Of a stretch of DNA of 36,656 nt, positions 1 through 6,924 are shown piece after piece. The notes under the pieces were generated by a model, which had not been told where the DNA came from, searched no databases, and saw only the letters and a program-made list of their open reading frames with translations. A program made the position numbers and the translations under genes. The first letter of the stretch is position 1. Each line of letters begins with the position of its first letter. The stretch is from assembly GCA_017544105.1 (NCBI GenBank), contig JAFYEU010000075.1:1-36656 (forward strand). Reading direction: 5' to 3'. This DNA comes from Bacteroidales bacterium. GTDB lineage: Bacteria > Bacteroidota > Bacteroidia > Bacteroidales > WCHB1-69.

Positions 1-1644
1 AACGAGATGTTCTCGGAGGCCATCAAGTTTGCTTCTGTCATTGTGGACAATCCGGATCTCTTCACCAAGATTACCGACACGGCCAAGCTGTCGGAGGCAC
101 AGCTGATCATCCGGAAAGCCCGTTTCTACGACAACATCTTGAATCATCCCGTCCCGTTTGATCCTAAGCCGGTGGCGGGCATCAGCACCCAGTATGACGA
201 ATATCTGGGCACCCTCTCTCCCGATGGCGCCTATTTCTACTTTACCCGTCGTAAGGAGGTGCCGGTGCAGAATGCCTTTGGCGCTGGCGATGGCGAGACT
301 GAGCGGCGGGAGTTCTTCTCCCAGAGCGAGCTGAAGAACGGCCGCTTCCAGACCGGTGCGCCACTCCCCGACCCTTTCAACCACTCCAAGAGTGAGGGAA
401 GTCCCACCATCAACATCACCAACGACCTGCTCATCTTCACCCGCCTGATGCCCACCAACGACAGCAGAGGAATCGTCTATCAAAACTACGACCTCTACTA
501 TTCCGAGCGCATCGGTGACGAATGGACCGAGCCTAAGAGTCTGGGCAGCAACATCAACAACCCCAACACGTGGGAGTCGCAGGCCTCCTTGAGCTCTGAT
601 GGCAAGATCCTCTTCTTCGCGTCCGACCGTCCCGGCGGCTTCGGGGGTTCCGACATCTGGTACTCCCAGCGCAACAGCGACGGTTCATGGCGCAAGCCTA
701 TCAATCTGGGGCCTAAGATCAACACTGCGGGCGATGAGCGCTCCCCCTTCCTGCACACCGACAGCAAGACCCTCTACTTCTCCTCCTCCGGCTTTGACGG
801 CATTGGAGGGCAGGATATCTACTACTCCAAACTCGATGCGCAGGGCAAGTGGAGCGATCCCGTCAATATCGGATTCCCCATCAACACAGAGCATGACGAG
901 GTGGATTTCTTCGTCAGTCTTGATGGTGCTACCGGATACTTCTCCTCCAACCAGTATGAGAACCACGACTGGAATATCTATGAATTTGAATTGTACGAGG
1001 ATGCGCGTCCTCACAAGATGCTCATCGTGAAGGGCACTGTCACAGTCGATGACGATGAGTTGGAGAATGCTGTGGTCGAGATCCGCGACACGGCGGCCAA
1101 GGTCATCGCCACGGGCGTCGTCAGCAACAACAACAAGCAGTATGCCGTGGCCACCGAGGTGCCCAAGGAGGATGCCGCCCCGCTGATCGTAACCGTGAAG
1201 AAGGAGGGCCACTCCTATGACGCGCAGGTCATCACCCCCGAGCAGATTGCCACCCAGCCCATCATCACCAAAGATGCGGAGATCAAGTCCATCGAGACGG
1301 GCAAGGTGTGCGATCTGAAGGACATCTACTACAAGACCAACTCCTACGAGCTGACCCAAGCCTCGCAGGTCATCATCAACCTCTTTGTGGAGTTCCTGCG
1401 CGACAACCCGACGGTCAAGGTTGAGATCCAGGGCCATACCGATGATGTGGGCAACGACAAAGACAACCAGATCTTGTCGGAGCACCGTGCCAAGGCGGTC
1501 TATGACCTGGTCATCAGCAAGGGCATCCCTGCCAACCGGCTGCGTTACAAAGGCTATGGCGAGTCGCAGCCCATCGCTGACAACAGCACGGCGGTCGGAC
1601 GCGCCAAGAACCGTAGAACCGTTTTTCTGATTTATGAGCAATAA
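1..1644 (+). CDS. PorE-like OmpA-family envelope protein (5' truncated by window edge)
   Basis: The reading frame is open from base 1, so the N-terminus lies upstream; the ATG at 7 is probably internal. Visible part: a PD40/WD40-like beta-propeller over roughly residues 60-330, with repeated 'LSPDG..FYFTR' and 'SDGK.LFFASDRPGG.GG.DIWYS' blades; then a carboxypeptidase-regulatory-like fold (about 340-420, 'VKGTVTVDDDELENAVVEI'); then an OmpA_C peptidoglycan-binding domain (about 435-545) with the 'GHTDDVG....N..LSEHRA' motif. Propeller, regulatory-like domain and OmpA_C in this order is the known architecture of PorE, a T9SS component that is a lipoprotein with an N-terminal TPR region; TPR and signal peptide would be in the missing part. 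Many Bacteroidales OmpA/PD40 proteins share pieces of this layout, so PorE is an inference. Its last 11 bases overlap the start of murC. Confidence 0.85.
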   Translation, partial: NEMFSEAIKFASVIVDNPDLFTKITDTAKLSEAQLIIRKARFYDNILNHPVPFDPKPVAGISTQYDEYLGTLSPDGAYFYFTRRKEVPVQNAFGAGDGETERREFFSQSELKNGRFQTGAPLPDPFNHSKSEGSPTINITNDLLIFTRLMPTNDSRGIVYQNYDLYYSERIGDEWTEPKSLGSNINNPNTWESQASLSSDGKILFFASDRPGGFGGSDIWYSQRNSDGSWRKPINLGPKINTAGDERSPFLHTDSKTLYFSSSGFDGIGGQDIYYSKLDAQGKWSDPVNIGFPINTEHDEVDFFVSLDGATGYFSSNQYENHDWNIYEFELYEDARPHKMLIVKGTVTVDDDELENAVVEIRDTAAKVIATGVVSNNNKQYAVATEVPKEDAAPLIVTVKKEGHSYDAQVITPEQIATQPIITKDAEIKSIETGKVCDLKDIYYKTNSYELTQASQVIINLFVEFLRDNPTVKVEIQGHTDDVGNDKDNQILSEHRAKAVYDLVISKGIPANRLRYKGYGESQPIADNSTAVGRAKNRRTVFLIYEQ

Positions 1645-2956
1645 GACCCTATATTTTTTAGGTATCGGGGGCATCGGCATGAGCGCCCTTGCCCAATATT
1701 ACATGTTGCGCGGCGCCACCGTGCATGGCTATGACCTGACCCCCTCCCCCATCACCGAGCGTCTTTCCCAGATGGGGGCGATCATTCACTATGAGGAGGA
1801 CTGTACGAAGATCCCTGCGCAGGTCGATATGGTGGTGGTGACCCCGGCGGTGCCGAAGAGCCATGCCGAGTATCAGTATTTTCTCTCCAAGGGAATCCGG
1901 ATGTACAAACGTTCCGAGGTGCTGGGGATGCTGACGGAAGACCATCCCACCCTTGCGGTGGCGGGCACGCATGGCAAGACGACCACCACCTCCATGGTGG
2001 CCCATTTGCTGTCGCCACAAGTGCCTGTCGCGGGCTTCATCGGCGGCATCGCCAAAAACTTCGGCAGCAACTTCGTCTATGACGACCAGCCCCAGCGGGC
2101 GGTGGTGGAAGCTGACGAGTACGACCGTTCCTTCTTGACCCTTCATCCCGCTGCTTCCGTCATCACCTCCATGGATGCCGACCATCTCGACATCTACGGC
2201 ACGCGGGAGAATCTCATCGAGGCCTTCGGGCAGTTCGGGAGACAGAGCCGTCATCTCATCGTGGAACACTCCATTGCCCACCTGCTGACCCATCCCGACA
2301 AGGTGACCTACGGGTTCCAGCCAGAGGCCGACTATTATGCCTACCATGTGGATGTGAAGCCCAACCTGCTGACCTTCGACTTGCGGATGCCTGATGGGGA
2401 GTGGAAAGCCTTGAGGTTGCGGGCCAATGGGCTTTACAATGTGCTGAATGCCACGGCGGCCATCGCGGCGGTGCGGCATACCGACCGAGTGCCAGAGGCC
2501 ATCATCCGCGACAAGCTGGCCACCTTCTCCGGGGTGAAGCGCCGTTTCGAGTATGTCGTGGAGCGCCCTGACTTCATCTACATTGACGACTACGCGCACC
2601 ATCCGCAGGAGATCAACTCGGTGCTGACGGCAGTGCGGAAGCTCTACCCGGAACGTCGGCTGACCTGCATCTTCCAGCCGCATCTCTACAGTCGCACCCG
2701 CGATTTCGGGCCCGAGTTTGCCAAGGTCTTGTCGCAGGCCGACAAGGTCATCCTGTTGCCCATCTACCCGGCGCGCGAGTTGCCCATGGAGGGCATCACC
2801 TCAGAGTGGCTGTTGGGCATGGTCACGCAGCCTGACAAGCTCTTGTTGCAGAAGTCGGAGCTCATCCCCTACTTGCGCGAGCACCCGCAGGAGTTGTTGC
2901 TGACGGTCGGCGCTGGCGACATCGACCGGTTAGTGCCGGCGATTGGGGAGTTGTAG
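1634..2956 (+). CDS. murC: UDP-N-acetylmuramate--L-alanine ligase
   Basis: This enzyme adds L-alanine to UDP-MurNAc with ATP, the first amino-acid step of the cytoplasmic peptidoglycan pathway. The protein has 440 residues, near the usual 450-490. The N-terminal Rossmann domain starts with 'LGIGGIGMSALA' (residues 9-20), the ATP-binding loop is 'GTHGKTTTTS' (111-120), followed by 'VEADEYDRSF' and 'DADHLDIYG', and the C-terminal Mur ligase domain carries 'YIDDYAHHPQEI'. Absence of a diaminopimelate- or D-Ala-D-Ala-specific context and the 'YDLTPSP.TERL' start favour MurC (or close relative Mpl) over MurD/E/F. The ATG overlaps the end of the upstream OmpA-family gene by 11 bases, so translation is probably coupled. 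It stands alone here rather than in a mur/fts cluster. Confidence 0.9.
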   Translation: MSNKTLYFLGIGGIGMSALAQYYMLRGATVHGYDLTPSPITERLSQMGAIIHYEEDCTKIPAQVDMVVVTPAVPKSHAEYQYFLSKGIRMYKRSEVLGMLTEDHPTLAVAGTHGKTTTTSMVAHLLSPQVPVAGFIGGIAKNFGSNFVYDDQPQRAVVEADEYDRSFLTLHPAASVITSMDADHLDIYGTRENLIEAFGQFGRQSRHLIVEHSIAHLLTHPDKVTYGFQPEADYYAYHVDVKPNLLTFDLRMPDGEWKALRLRANGLYNVLNATAAIAAVRHTDRVPEAIIRDKLATFSGVKRRFEYVVERPDFIYIDDYAHHPQEINSVLTAVRKLYPERRLTCIFQPHLYSRTRDFGPEFAKVLSQADKVILLPIYPARELPMEGITSEWLLGMVTQPDKLLLQKSELIPYLREHPQELLLTVGAGDIDRLVPAIGEL

Positions 2957-2988
2957 TTGGAAGCCTTAGAGAAAAAATTATCCAATTG

Positions 2989-3018
2989 TTTGGAGATATT
3001 AAAAAATATGTATTTTTG
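2989..3018 (+). promoter_or_regulatory. Orphan Bacteroidetes-type promoter downstream of murC
   Basis: TTTG at 2989-2992, an 18-base spacer, and TATTTTTG at 3011-3018 match the Bacteroidetes sigma-ABfr consensus (TTTG, about 17-23 bases, TAnnTTTG). It points rightward, but no credible sense ORF follows; the next gene (3108-3515) is on the opposite strand. Confidence 0.6.
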
Positions 3019-3024
3019 CCGTTG

Positions 3025-3109
3025 GAAATCAATAGGGGAACAGTCCGTTTCAGACGTCCACAATTTGGCGATGACCTTTCGTGAGCCAACCTGTCGATTT
3101 CTTTTTTTT
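3025..3109 (+). ncRNA. Candidate small RNA from the orphan promoter
   Basis: A transcript from the promoter at 2989-3018 would start near 3025. It would contain a hairpin with arms TTGGC (3065-3069) and GCCAA (3085-3089) and meet eight T residues at 3102-3109. The T tract lies 12 bases after the hairpin, so it is not a textbook terminator. The 3' end would just touch the stop codon of the convergent gene at 3108. The longest sense ORF is an 18-codon frame from ATG 3071. No known RNA family (SRP, 6S, tmRNA, RNase P) was recognised. This is inferred from promoter and structure only. Confidence 0.3.
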
Positions 3110-3515
3110 ATGTCCGTATTGCCGTGATGCAGTATTGTATTTTCTCCCCTGTTCTTTTAACACCCACCATCATTTTCACTGTTCCTATTCCGACCAAGTC
3201 GCACCGCATCTCCTGCATCAGAGTGAATGATGCCTGATTCTTCACTCCTTTCTTTGGTGCTTTCGGTTTTCCGTATTTGACCGAATAGCGCAAAATGGTA
3301 TCCAGTTGCAACATGGCAAGTGTTGACAGATACGTTTTGGCAGCATGACGAACAGTCTCAGTGATGGAAAGATAACGAATATTAATATAATCCTTCAAAG
3401 AACGATTGTAAACACGTTTGCTTGGATTATTTGCGGTCCAAACACGATACACCTGTGAAACAATATCCTTTCGTTGTATGAGAGCCTCCTTACTGTTCTC
3501 CTGTGGGATAATCAT
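3108..3515 (-). CDS. Hypothetical basic protein, AT-richer than neighbours
   Basis: I do not recognise a characterised family. The product (about 135 residues from the chosen ATG) is basic, without signal peptide or membrane segment, and has central segments 'YNRSLKDYINIRYLSITETVRHAAKTYLSTLA' (residues ~40-70 read in parts) and a C-terminal 'VGVKRTGEKIQYCIT'. I have an unverified memory of similar uncharacterised proteins in other Bacteroidales genomes. The frame extends to a TTG at 3545, but that TTG is itself part of a TATCTTTG -7 box (3543-3550), so the message would begin after it; the ATG at 3513-3515 is the better start. Base composition is visibly AT-richer than murC and ddh on either side, which suggests separate ancestry. 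Confidence 0.6.
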   Translation of the reverse strand: MIIPQENSKEALIQRKDIVSQVYRVWTANNPSKRVYNRSLKDYINIRYLSITETVRHAAKTYLSTLAMLQLDTILRYSVKYGKPKAPKKGVKNQASFTLMQEMRCDLVGIGTVKMMVGVKRTGEKIQYCITAIRT

Positions 3516-3542
3516 AACTAATATAGATTTTAATTCGGGCGG

Positions 3543-3550
3543 CAAAGATA
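3543..3550 (-). promoter_or_regulatory. -7 box TATCTTTG for the 3108-3515 gene
   Basis: Exact match to TAnnTTTG on the minus strand, about 28 bases before the chosen ATG. No convincing -33 element at proper spacing was seen. It decides the start, because it overlaps the TTG at 3543-3545. Confidence 0.55.
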
Positions 3551-3634
3551 CGATTTAGATGACAGGGGGCGCCCTCTTACCCCAAACCACGCTGCAAACG
3601 CAGGTCCTGGCCTTCGCAATGCCCTCGCGGAAGA

Positions 3635-3655
3635 GTTATCAGTTTTCAGTTGAAA
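3635..3655. repeat. Heptad repeat, 3 units (GTTNNNA type)
   Basis: Three consecutive 7-base units (GTTATCA, GTTTTCA, GTTGAAA). The leading 15 bases GAAGAGTTATCAGTT (3632 onward) recur exactly at 6804, at the end of another gene, so this is one copy of a dispersed family. Confidence 0.6.
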
Positions 3656-3679
3656 ACGGTAAACCATGACGACATCCTC

Positions 3680-3711
3680 TTAGTTTCTTAACTTCTTAGT
3701 TTCTTAATTTC
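3680..3711. repeat. Octad repeat, 4 units (TTANNTTC)
   Basis: Four perfectly phased 8-base units following TTAGTTTC, with two identical copies at 3680 and 3696 and variants TTAACTTC and TTAATTTC. It fills part of the 291-base gap before ddh. Apart from this, the heptad block at 3635 and the ddh promoter, nothing else was seen in 3516-3806. Confidence 0.65.
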
Positions 3712-3777
3712 TCCGGTCACCATGATCATCAATGCAAACAGAAAAATCACAGATGTGCGCCGTTCCCATTTTTTTCT

Positions 3778-3785
3778 TATCTTTG
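3778..3785 (+). promoter_or_regulatory. -7 box TATCTTTG of ddh
   Basis: Exact TAnnTTTG match 21 bases before the ATG at 3807, giving a very short leader. No clear -33 element. It probably drives ddh and pckA together. Confidence 0.65.
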
Positions 3786-3806
3786 CATTTTTAAAATTCA
3801 AGGAAC

Positions 3807-4667
3807 ATGCAAACACGTATCGCCATCTTGGGATATGGCAACATAGGAAAGGCCGTGGAACAGGCCGTGCTGGTCGCCGAGGACATGCAACTGGCCGGCA
3901 TCTATCATCATAACGACAATCTGGACGCCATCGATGCCGATGTGGTGGCGCTTTGTACCCCCACCCGTGAGGTGCCCGCCTTCGCGGCTCAACTGCTGAA
4001 GCGCGGTATCGCCACCGTGGACAGCTTCGACATCCACGGACAGATCTACGACTTGCGTTCCCAGTTGACGCCCATCGCCAAGGAGCACCAAGCCGTCAGC
4101 ATCATCGCTGCCGGCTGGGATCCCGGCTCCGACTCCATGGTGCGTGCCCTCCTGCAGGCCATCGCCCCTAAGGGCATCACTTACACCAACTTCGGTCCGG
4201 GCCGCAGCATGGGCCATACCGTGGCCGCCAAGGCTATCCCTGGCGTCAAGGATGCGCTCTCCATGACCATCCCTCTCGGCACCGGCATACACCGCCGCAT
4301 GGTCTATGTGGAGCTGGCACCCGACGCCGACTTTGCCACCGTGGAGAAACAGCTGCTGGCCGACGACTACTTTGCGCACGATGAGACGCACGTCATCCCC
4401 GTGCCCTCCATCGATGCCCTCAACAATGTGGCCCACGGCGTCAACCTCGTACGTGACGGCGTGAGCGGCTGCACCCACAACCAACGGTTCGAGTTCAACA
4501 TGACCATCAACAATCCGGCCTTGACCGGCCAGGTGCTCGTAGCCTGCGCCCGCGCGGCCGTCCGGATGCGCGCCGAACAACGCCACGGCGCCTTCACCAT
4601 GATCGAGATCCCGCCCATCTACCTCCTGCCGGGCGACGAGGAGCAACTCATCCGTTCATTGGTATAA
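3807..4667 (+). CDS. ddh: meso-diaminopimelate D-dehydrogenase
   Basis: NADP-dependent enzyme that makes meso-DAP from tetrahydrodipicolinate, ammonia and NADPH in one step, bypassing the succinylase/acetylase branches; meso-DAP serves lysine and peptidoglycan. The 286-residue product begins with a Rossmann motif 'ILGYGNIGKAVE' (7-18), followed by 'DVVALCTPTREVP', 'TVDSFDIHG', and the family signature 'AAGWDPGSDSMVRAL' with 'NFGPGRSMGHTVAAKAIPGVKDA'. Its length fits the shorter Ddh type (about 290 residues, versus about 320-330 for the Corynebacterium type). The ATG lies 22 bases after a -7 box. pckA follows after 30 bases on the same strand without a terminator, so co-transcription is likely. 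Confidence 0.93.
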   Translation: MQTRIAILGYGNIGKAVEQAVLVAEDMQLAGIYHHNDNLDAIDADVVALCTPTREVPAFAAQLLKRGIATVDSFDIHGQIYDLRSQLTPIAKEHQAVSIIAAGWDPGSDSMVRALLQAIAPKGITYTNFGPGRSMGHTVAAKAIPGVKDALSMTIPLGTGIHRRMVYVELAPDADFATVEKQLLADDYFAHDETHVIPVPSIDALNNVAHGVNLVRDGVSGCTHNQRFEFNMTINNPALTGQVLVACARAAVRMRAEQRHGAFTMIEIPPIYLLPGDEEQLIRSLV

Positions 4668-4697
4668 CCATCGATTATTATTCCTAAACATCCTAAT

Positions 4698-6320
4698 ATG
4701 AAAGATCTGAAAAAAGAACTAGAAGCTGTCGGCATCACTGGGCCGATCGAGATTTTCCACAACTTGTCCTACGACGAGTTGTACAAACATGAAACCAATC
4801 CTGCCCTCACCGGCTATGAGAAGGCCTACCAGACCAAGTCTGGCGCCTTGTCTGTCGATACCGGCATCTTCACGGGGCGCTCCCCCAAAGACAAATACAT
4901 CGTCATGGACGAGAATACGAAAGACAACGTCTGGTGGGCTGGGCCTAACAAGAAAGGATCCGACAACAAGCCCATCGACCATAAGACCTGGGAGCACTTC
5001 AAGAGACTGTGCCAAAAGCAGTTGTCTGGCAAGAAGGTCTATGTAATGGACGGCTACTGCGGTGCCAACGAGAACTCCCGCATGAAGGTGCGCTTCGTCT
5101 CCGAGGTAGCTTGGCAGGCACACTTCGTCAAGAACATGTTCATCCGTCCTACCGAGCAGGAGCTGGCCGACTTTGAGCCCGACTTTGTGGTGCTGAATGC
5201 CGGCAAGACGACCAACCCCAACTGGAAGGAGCAGGGCCTGAACAGCGAGGTCTTCGTGGCCTTCAACCTGACCGAGCGCATGGCCTTGATTGGTGGCACC
5301 TGGTATGGTGGCGAGATGAAGAAGGGTATCTTCTCCGTGATGAACTACTTCCTCCCGTTGAAGGGCATGGCCGCCATGCACTGCTCCGCCAACGAGGGCA
5401 AGGACGGCGACACCGCCATCTTCTTCGGCCTCTCCGGCACTGGCAAGACGACGCTCTCCACCGACCCCAACAGAGCCTTGATCGGCGATGACGAGCACGG
5501 CTGGGACGACAACGGCATCTTCAACTTCGAGGGTGGCTGCTACGCCAAGTGCATCAACCTGAGCGAAGAGAAAGAACCCGACATCTTCCATGCCATCAAG
5601 CGCGATGCGTTGTTGGAGAACCTCGTGGTGGATAGCGAAGGCAACATCGACTTCAATTCGGCTGCCAAGACCGAGAACACGCGTGTCTCCTACCCTATCT
5701 ATCACATTGACAACATCGTGAAGCCAGTATCCCGCGGCACCCATCCGAGCAAGATCATCTTCCTGTCTGCCGACGCCTTCGGCGTGTTGCCTCCGGTGGC
5801 CGTCTTGAACCGCGAGCAGACGATGTACTACTATCTGAGCGGCTACACTGCCAAGCTGGCCGGCACCGAGCGTGGTATCGTCACCCCGCAGCCGACCTTC
5901 TCCTCTTGCTTCGGCGCAGCCTTCCTGTTGCTGCACCCGACCAAATATGCGGAGGAACTGGCCAAGAAGTTGGATGAGCATAACGCCACGGCCTACCTGG
6001 TCAACACGGGCTGGATCGGCGGCGGCTACGGCGTCGGCGAGCGCATCTCCCTGAAGGCCACCCGCGCCATCATCACCGCCATCCTCAACGGCGAACTGCT
6101 GAACTGCGAGACCGAAATCGCCAAGCCGTTCAACCTCTACATCCCGAAGCATGTGACGAACGTGGACGACCGTATCCTGAATCCGGAGAACAGTTGGGCC
6201 GACAAGACTGCTTACGCCGAGAGCGCCAAACAGCTGGCCGCAGCCTTCATCAAAAATTTCGAGAACTTCAGCGACACCGAACAGGGCAAGGCCCTCATTC
6301 CGTTCGGACCGCAACTGTAA
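4698..6320 (+). CDS. pckA: Phosphoenolpyruvate carboxykinase (ATP)
   Basis: Interconverts oxaloacetate plus ATP with phosphoenolpyruvate, CO2 and ADP. In fermentative Bacteroidales it usually runs towards oxaloacetate, fixing CO2 for succinate formation and gaining ATP. The 540-residue protein has the family length. Visible motifs: 'GRSPKDKY' (60-67) substrate binding; kinase-1a P-loop '[11 protein letters not shown]' (244-254); kinase-2 metal site '[10 protein letters not shown]' (261-270); and '[12 protein letters not shown]' and '[12 protein letters not shown]' near the C-terminus. These identify the ATP-type rather than the GTP-type enzyme. No promoter was seen in the 30-base gap after ddh. 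Downstream, a run of ten heptads begins 8 bases after the stop codon. Confidence 0.97.
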   Translation: MKDLKKELEAVGITGPIEIFHNLSYDELYKHETNPALTGYEKAYQTKSGALSVDTGIFTGRSPKDKYIVMDENTKDNVWWAGPNKKGSDNKPIDHKTWEHFKRLCQKQLSGKKVYVMDGYCGANENSRMKVRFVSEVAWQAHFVKNMFIRPTEQELADFEPDFVVLNAGKTTNPNWKEQGLNSEVFVAFNLTERMALIGGTWYGGEMKKGIFSVMNYFLPLKGMAAMHCSANEGKDGDTAIFFGLSGTGKTTLSTDPNRALIGDDEHGWDDNGIFNFEGGCYAKCINLSEEKEPDIFHAIKRDALLENLVVDSEGNIDFNSAAKTENTRVSYPIYHIDNIVKPVSRGTHPSKIIFLSADAFGVLPPVAVLNREQTMYYYLSGYTAKLAGTERGIVTPQPTFSSCFGAAFLLLHPTKYAEELAKKLDEHNATAYLVNTGWIGGGYGVGERISLKATRAIITAILNGELLNCETEIAKPFNLYIPKHVTNVDDRILNPENSWADKTAYAESAKQLAAAFIKNFENFSDTEQGKALIPFGPQL

Positions 6321-6327
6321 TCTGCTG

Positions 6328-6397
6328 TTAGCCTTTAGCTATTGGCCATTAGCCTTTAACTTCTAACTCCTAACTAACAACTGACAACTTATAACTG
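6328..6397. repeat. Heptad repeat, 10 uninterrupted units (TAACTNN type)
   Basis: Seventy bases in strict 7-base phase occupy nearly the whole pckA to HAD-gene gap. Units drift from TTAGCCT-like at the left, through CTAACTC/CTAACTA, to ACAACTG/ATAACTG at the right. The last unit ends two bases before the ATG at 6400. No promoter box is visible in the gap. Confidence 0.75.
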
Positions 6398-6399
6398 TA

Positions 6400-6840
6400 A
6401 TGAGTATTACCACCGCCTTTAAAAATGCCTTTGAGCGCAAGATAGAGAAGAACTGGGACAAGATTTTTGTTCTGGTGGACATTCACGACACCATCCTCAA
6501 GGCTTGTTACGAGCAAGCAGAGTGCTATGAATACTTCCCCATGGCCAAAGAAGCACTTCAGGAGCTCTCCTTCCGTCAGGACATCTGCCTTATCCTATGG
6601 TCGAGCTGCTATCCGGAAAAGCTGGACTCCTATCTGGACAGATTTCGTAACGATGGCATCGCATTCGACTATGTCAACCGGAATCCCGAAGTGGTCAACA
6701 CGTCATTGGCCTGCTTTGACGACAAGCTCTACTTCAACGTGGGCATTGACGACAAGTTTGGCTTTGATGCGGAAACCGACTGGGCGGAAGTGATGGAAGT
6801 TTTGAAGAGTTATCAGTTGTCAGTGGACAGTGATCAGTGA
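6400..6840 (+). CDS. Small HAD-like hydrolase family protein
   Basis: The 146-residue product resembles small haloacid-dehalogenase-fold phosphatases. 'FVLVDIHDTIL' (about 24-34) fits motif I (DxD(T/V), with H between the aspartates, as in 'DIHDT'), 'LILWSSCYP' (about 64-72) fits motif II (hydrophobic residues followed by S/T), and 'NVGIDDKFGFD' (about 121-131) could supply the acidic motif IV. There is no signal peptide. Substrate and role are unknown. The last nine residues (YQLSVDSDQ) are encoded by a heptad repeat at 6809-6850, so the C-terminus looks like repeat sequence captured as coding DNA. A second heptad block sits directly before the start codon. Confidence 0.7.
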   Translation: MSITTAFKNAFERKIEKNWDKIFVLVDIHDTILKACYEQAECYEYFPMAKEALQELSFRQDICLILWSSCYPEKLDSYLDRFRNDGIAFDYVNRNPEVVNTSLACFDDKLYFNVGIDDKFGFDAETDWAEVMEVLKSYQLSVDSDQ

Positions 6841-6850
6841 GAAGTTATGA
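6809..6850. repeat. Heptad repeat, 6 units (GTTATCA/GTGATCA type), overlapping a gene end
   Basis: Six consecutive 7-base units beginning GTTATCA, GTTGTCA. They encode the final residues and stop codon of the HAD-like protein and extend 10 bases beyond it. The unit is the reverse complement type of the repeats at 6328 and 32642. Confidence 0.7.
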
Positions 6851-6867
6851 TTTCTTAGGAAACTCAT

Positions 6868-6905
6868 AAAAAAAATCCCGATATCTTGCGATACCGGGAT
6901 TTTTT
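6868..6905. terminator. Bidirectional intrinsic terminator
   Basis: A 12-bp stem with one A-C mismatch (AATCCCGATATC at 6874-6885, GATACCGGGATT at 6890-6901) and a TTGC loop is flanked by an A run on the left and a T run on the right. It serves both convergent genes, the HAD-like gene (+) and the secreted adhesin gene (-). Confidence 0.88.
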
Positions 6906-6924
6906 AATGGATGATGGTCAGGAA

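Noticed and set aside
3545..3545. TTG start for the 3108 gene
   Set aside because: The codon is part of the -7 box, so it would not be in the transcript.
4719..6314. Long open frame on the minus strand opposite pckA
   Set aside because: Mirror frame of a GC-rich gene with strong codon bias; no recognisable domains, and the plus strand encodes a full PckA.
6328..6397. CRISPR or direct-repeat attachment site
   Set aside because: Units are contiguous 7-mers without spacers or flanking integrase.
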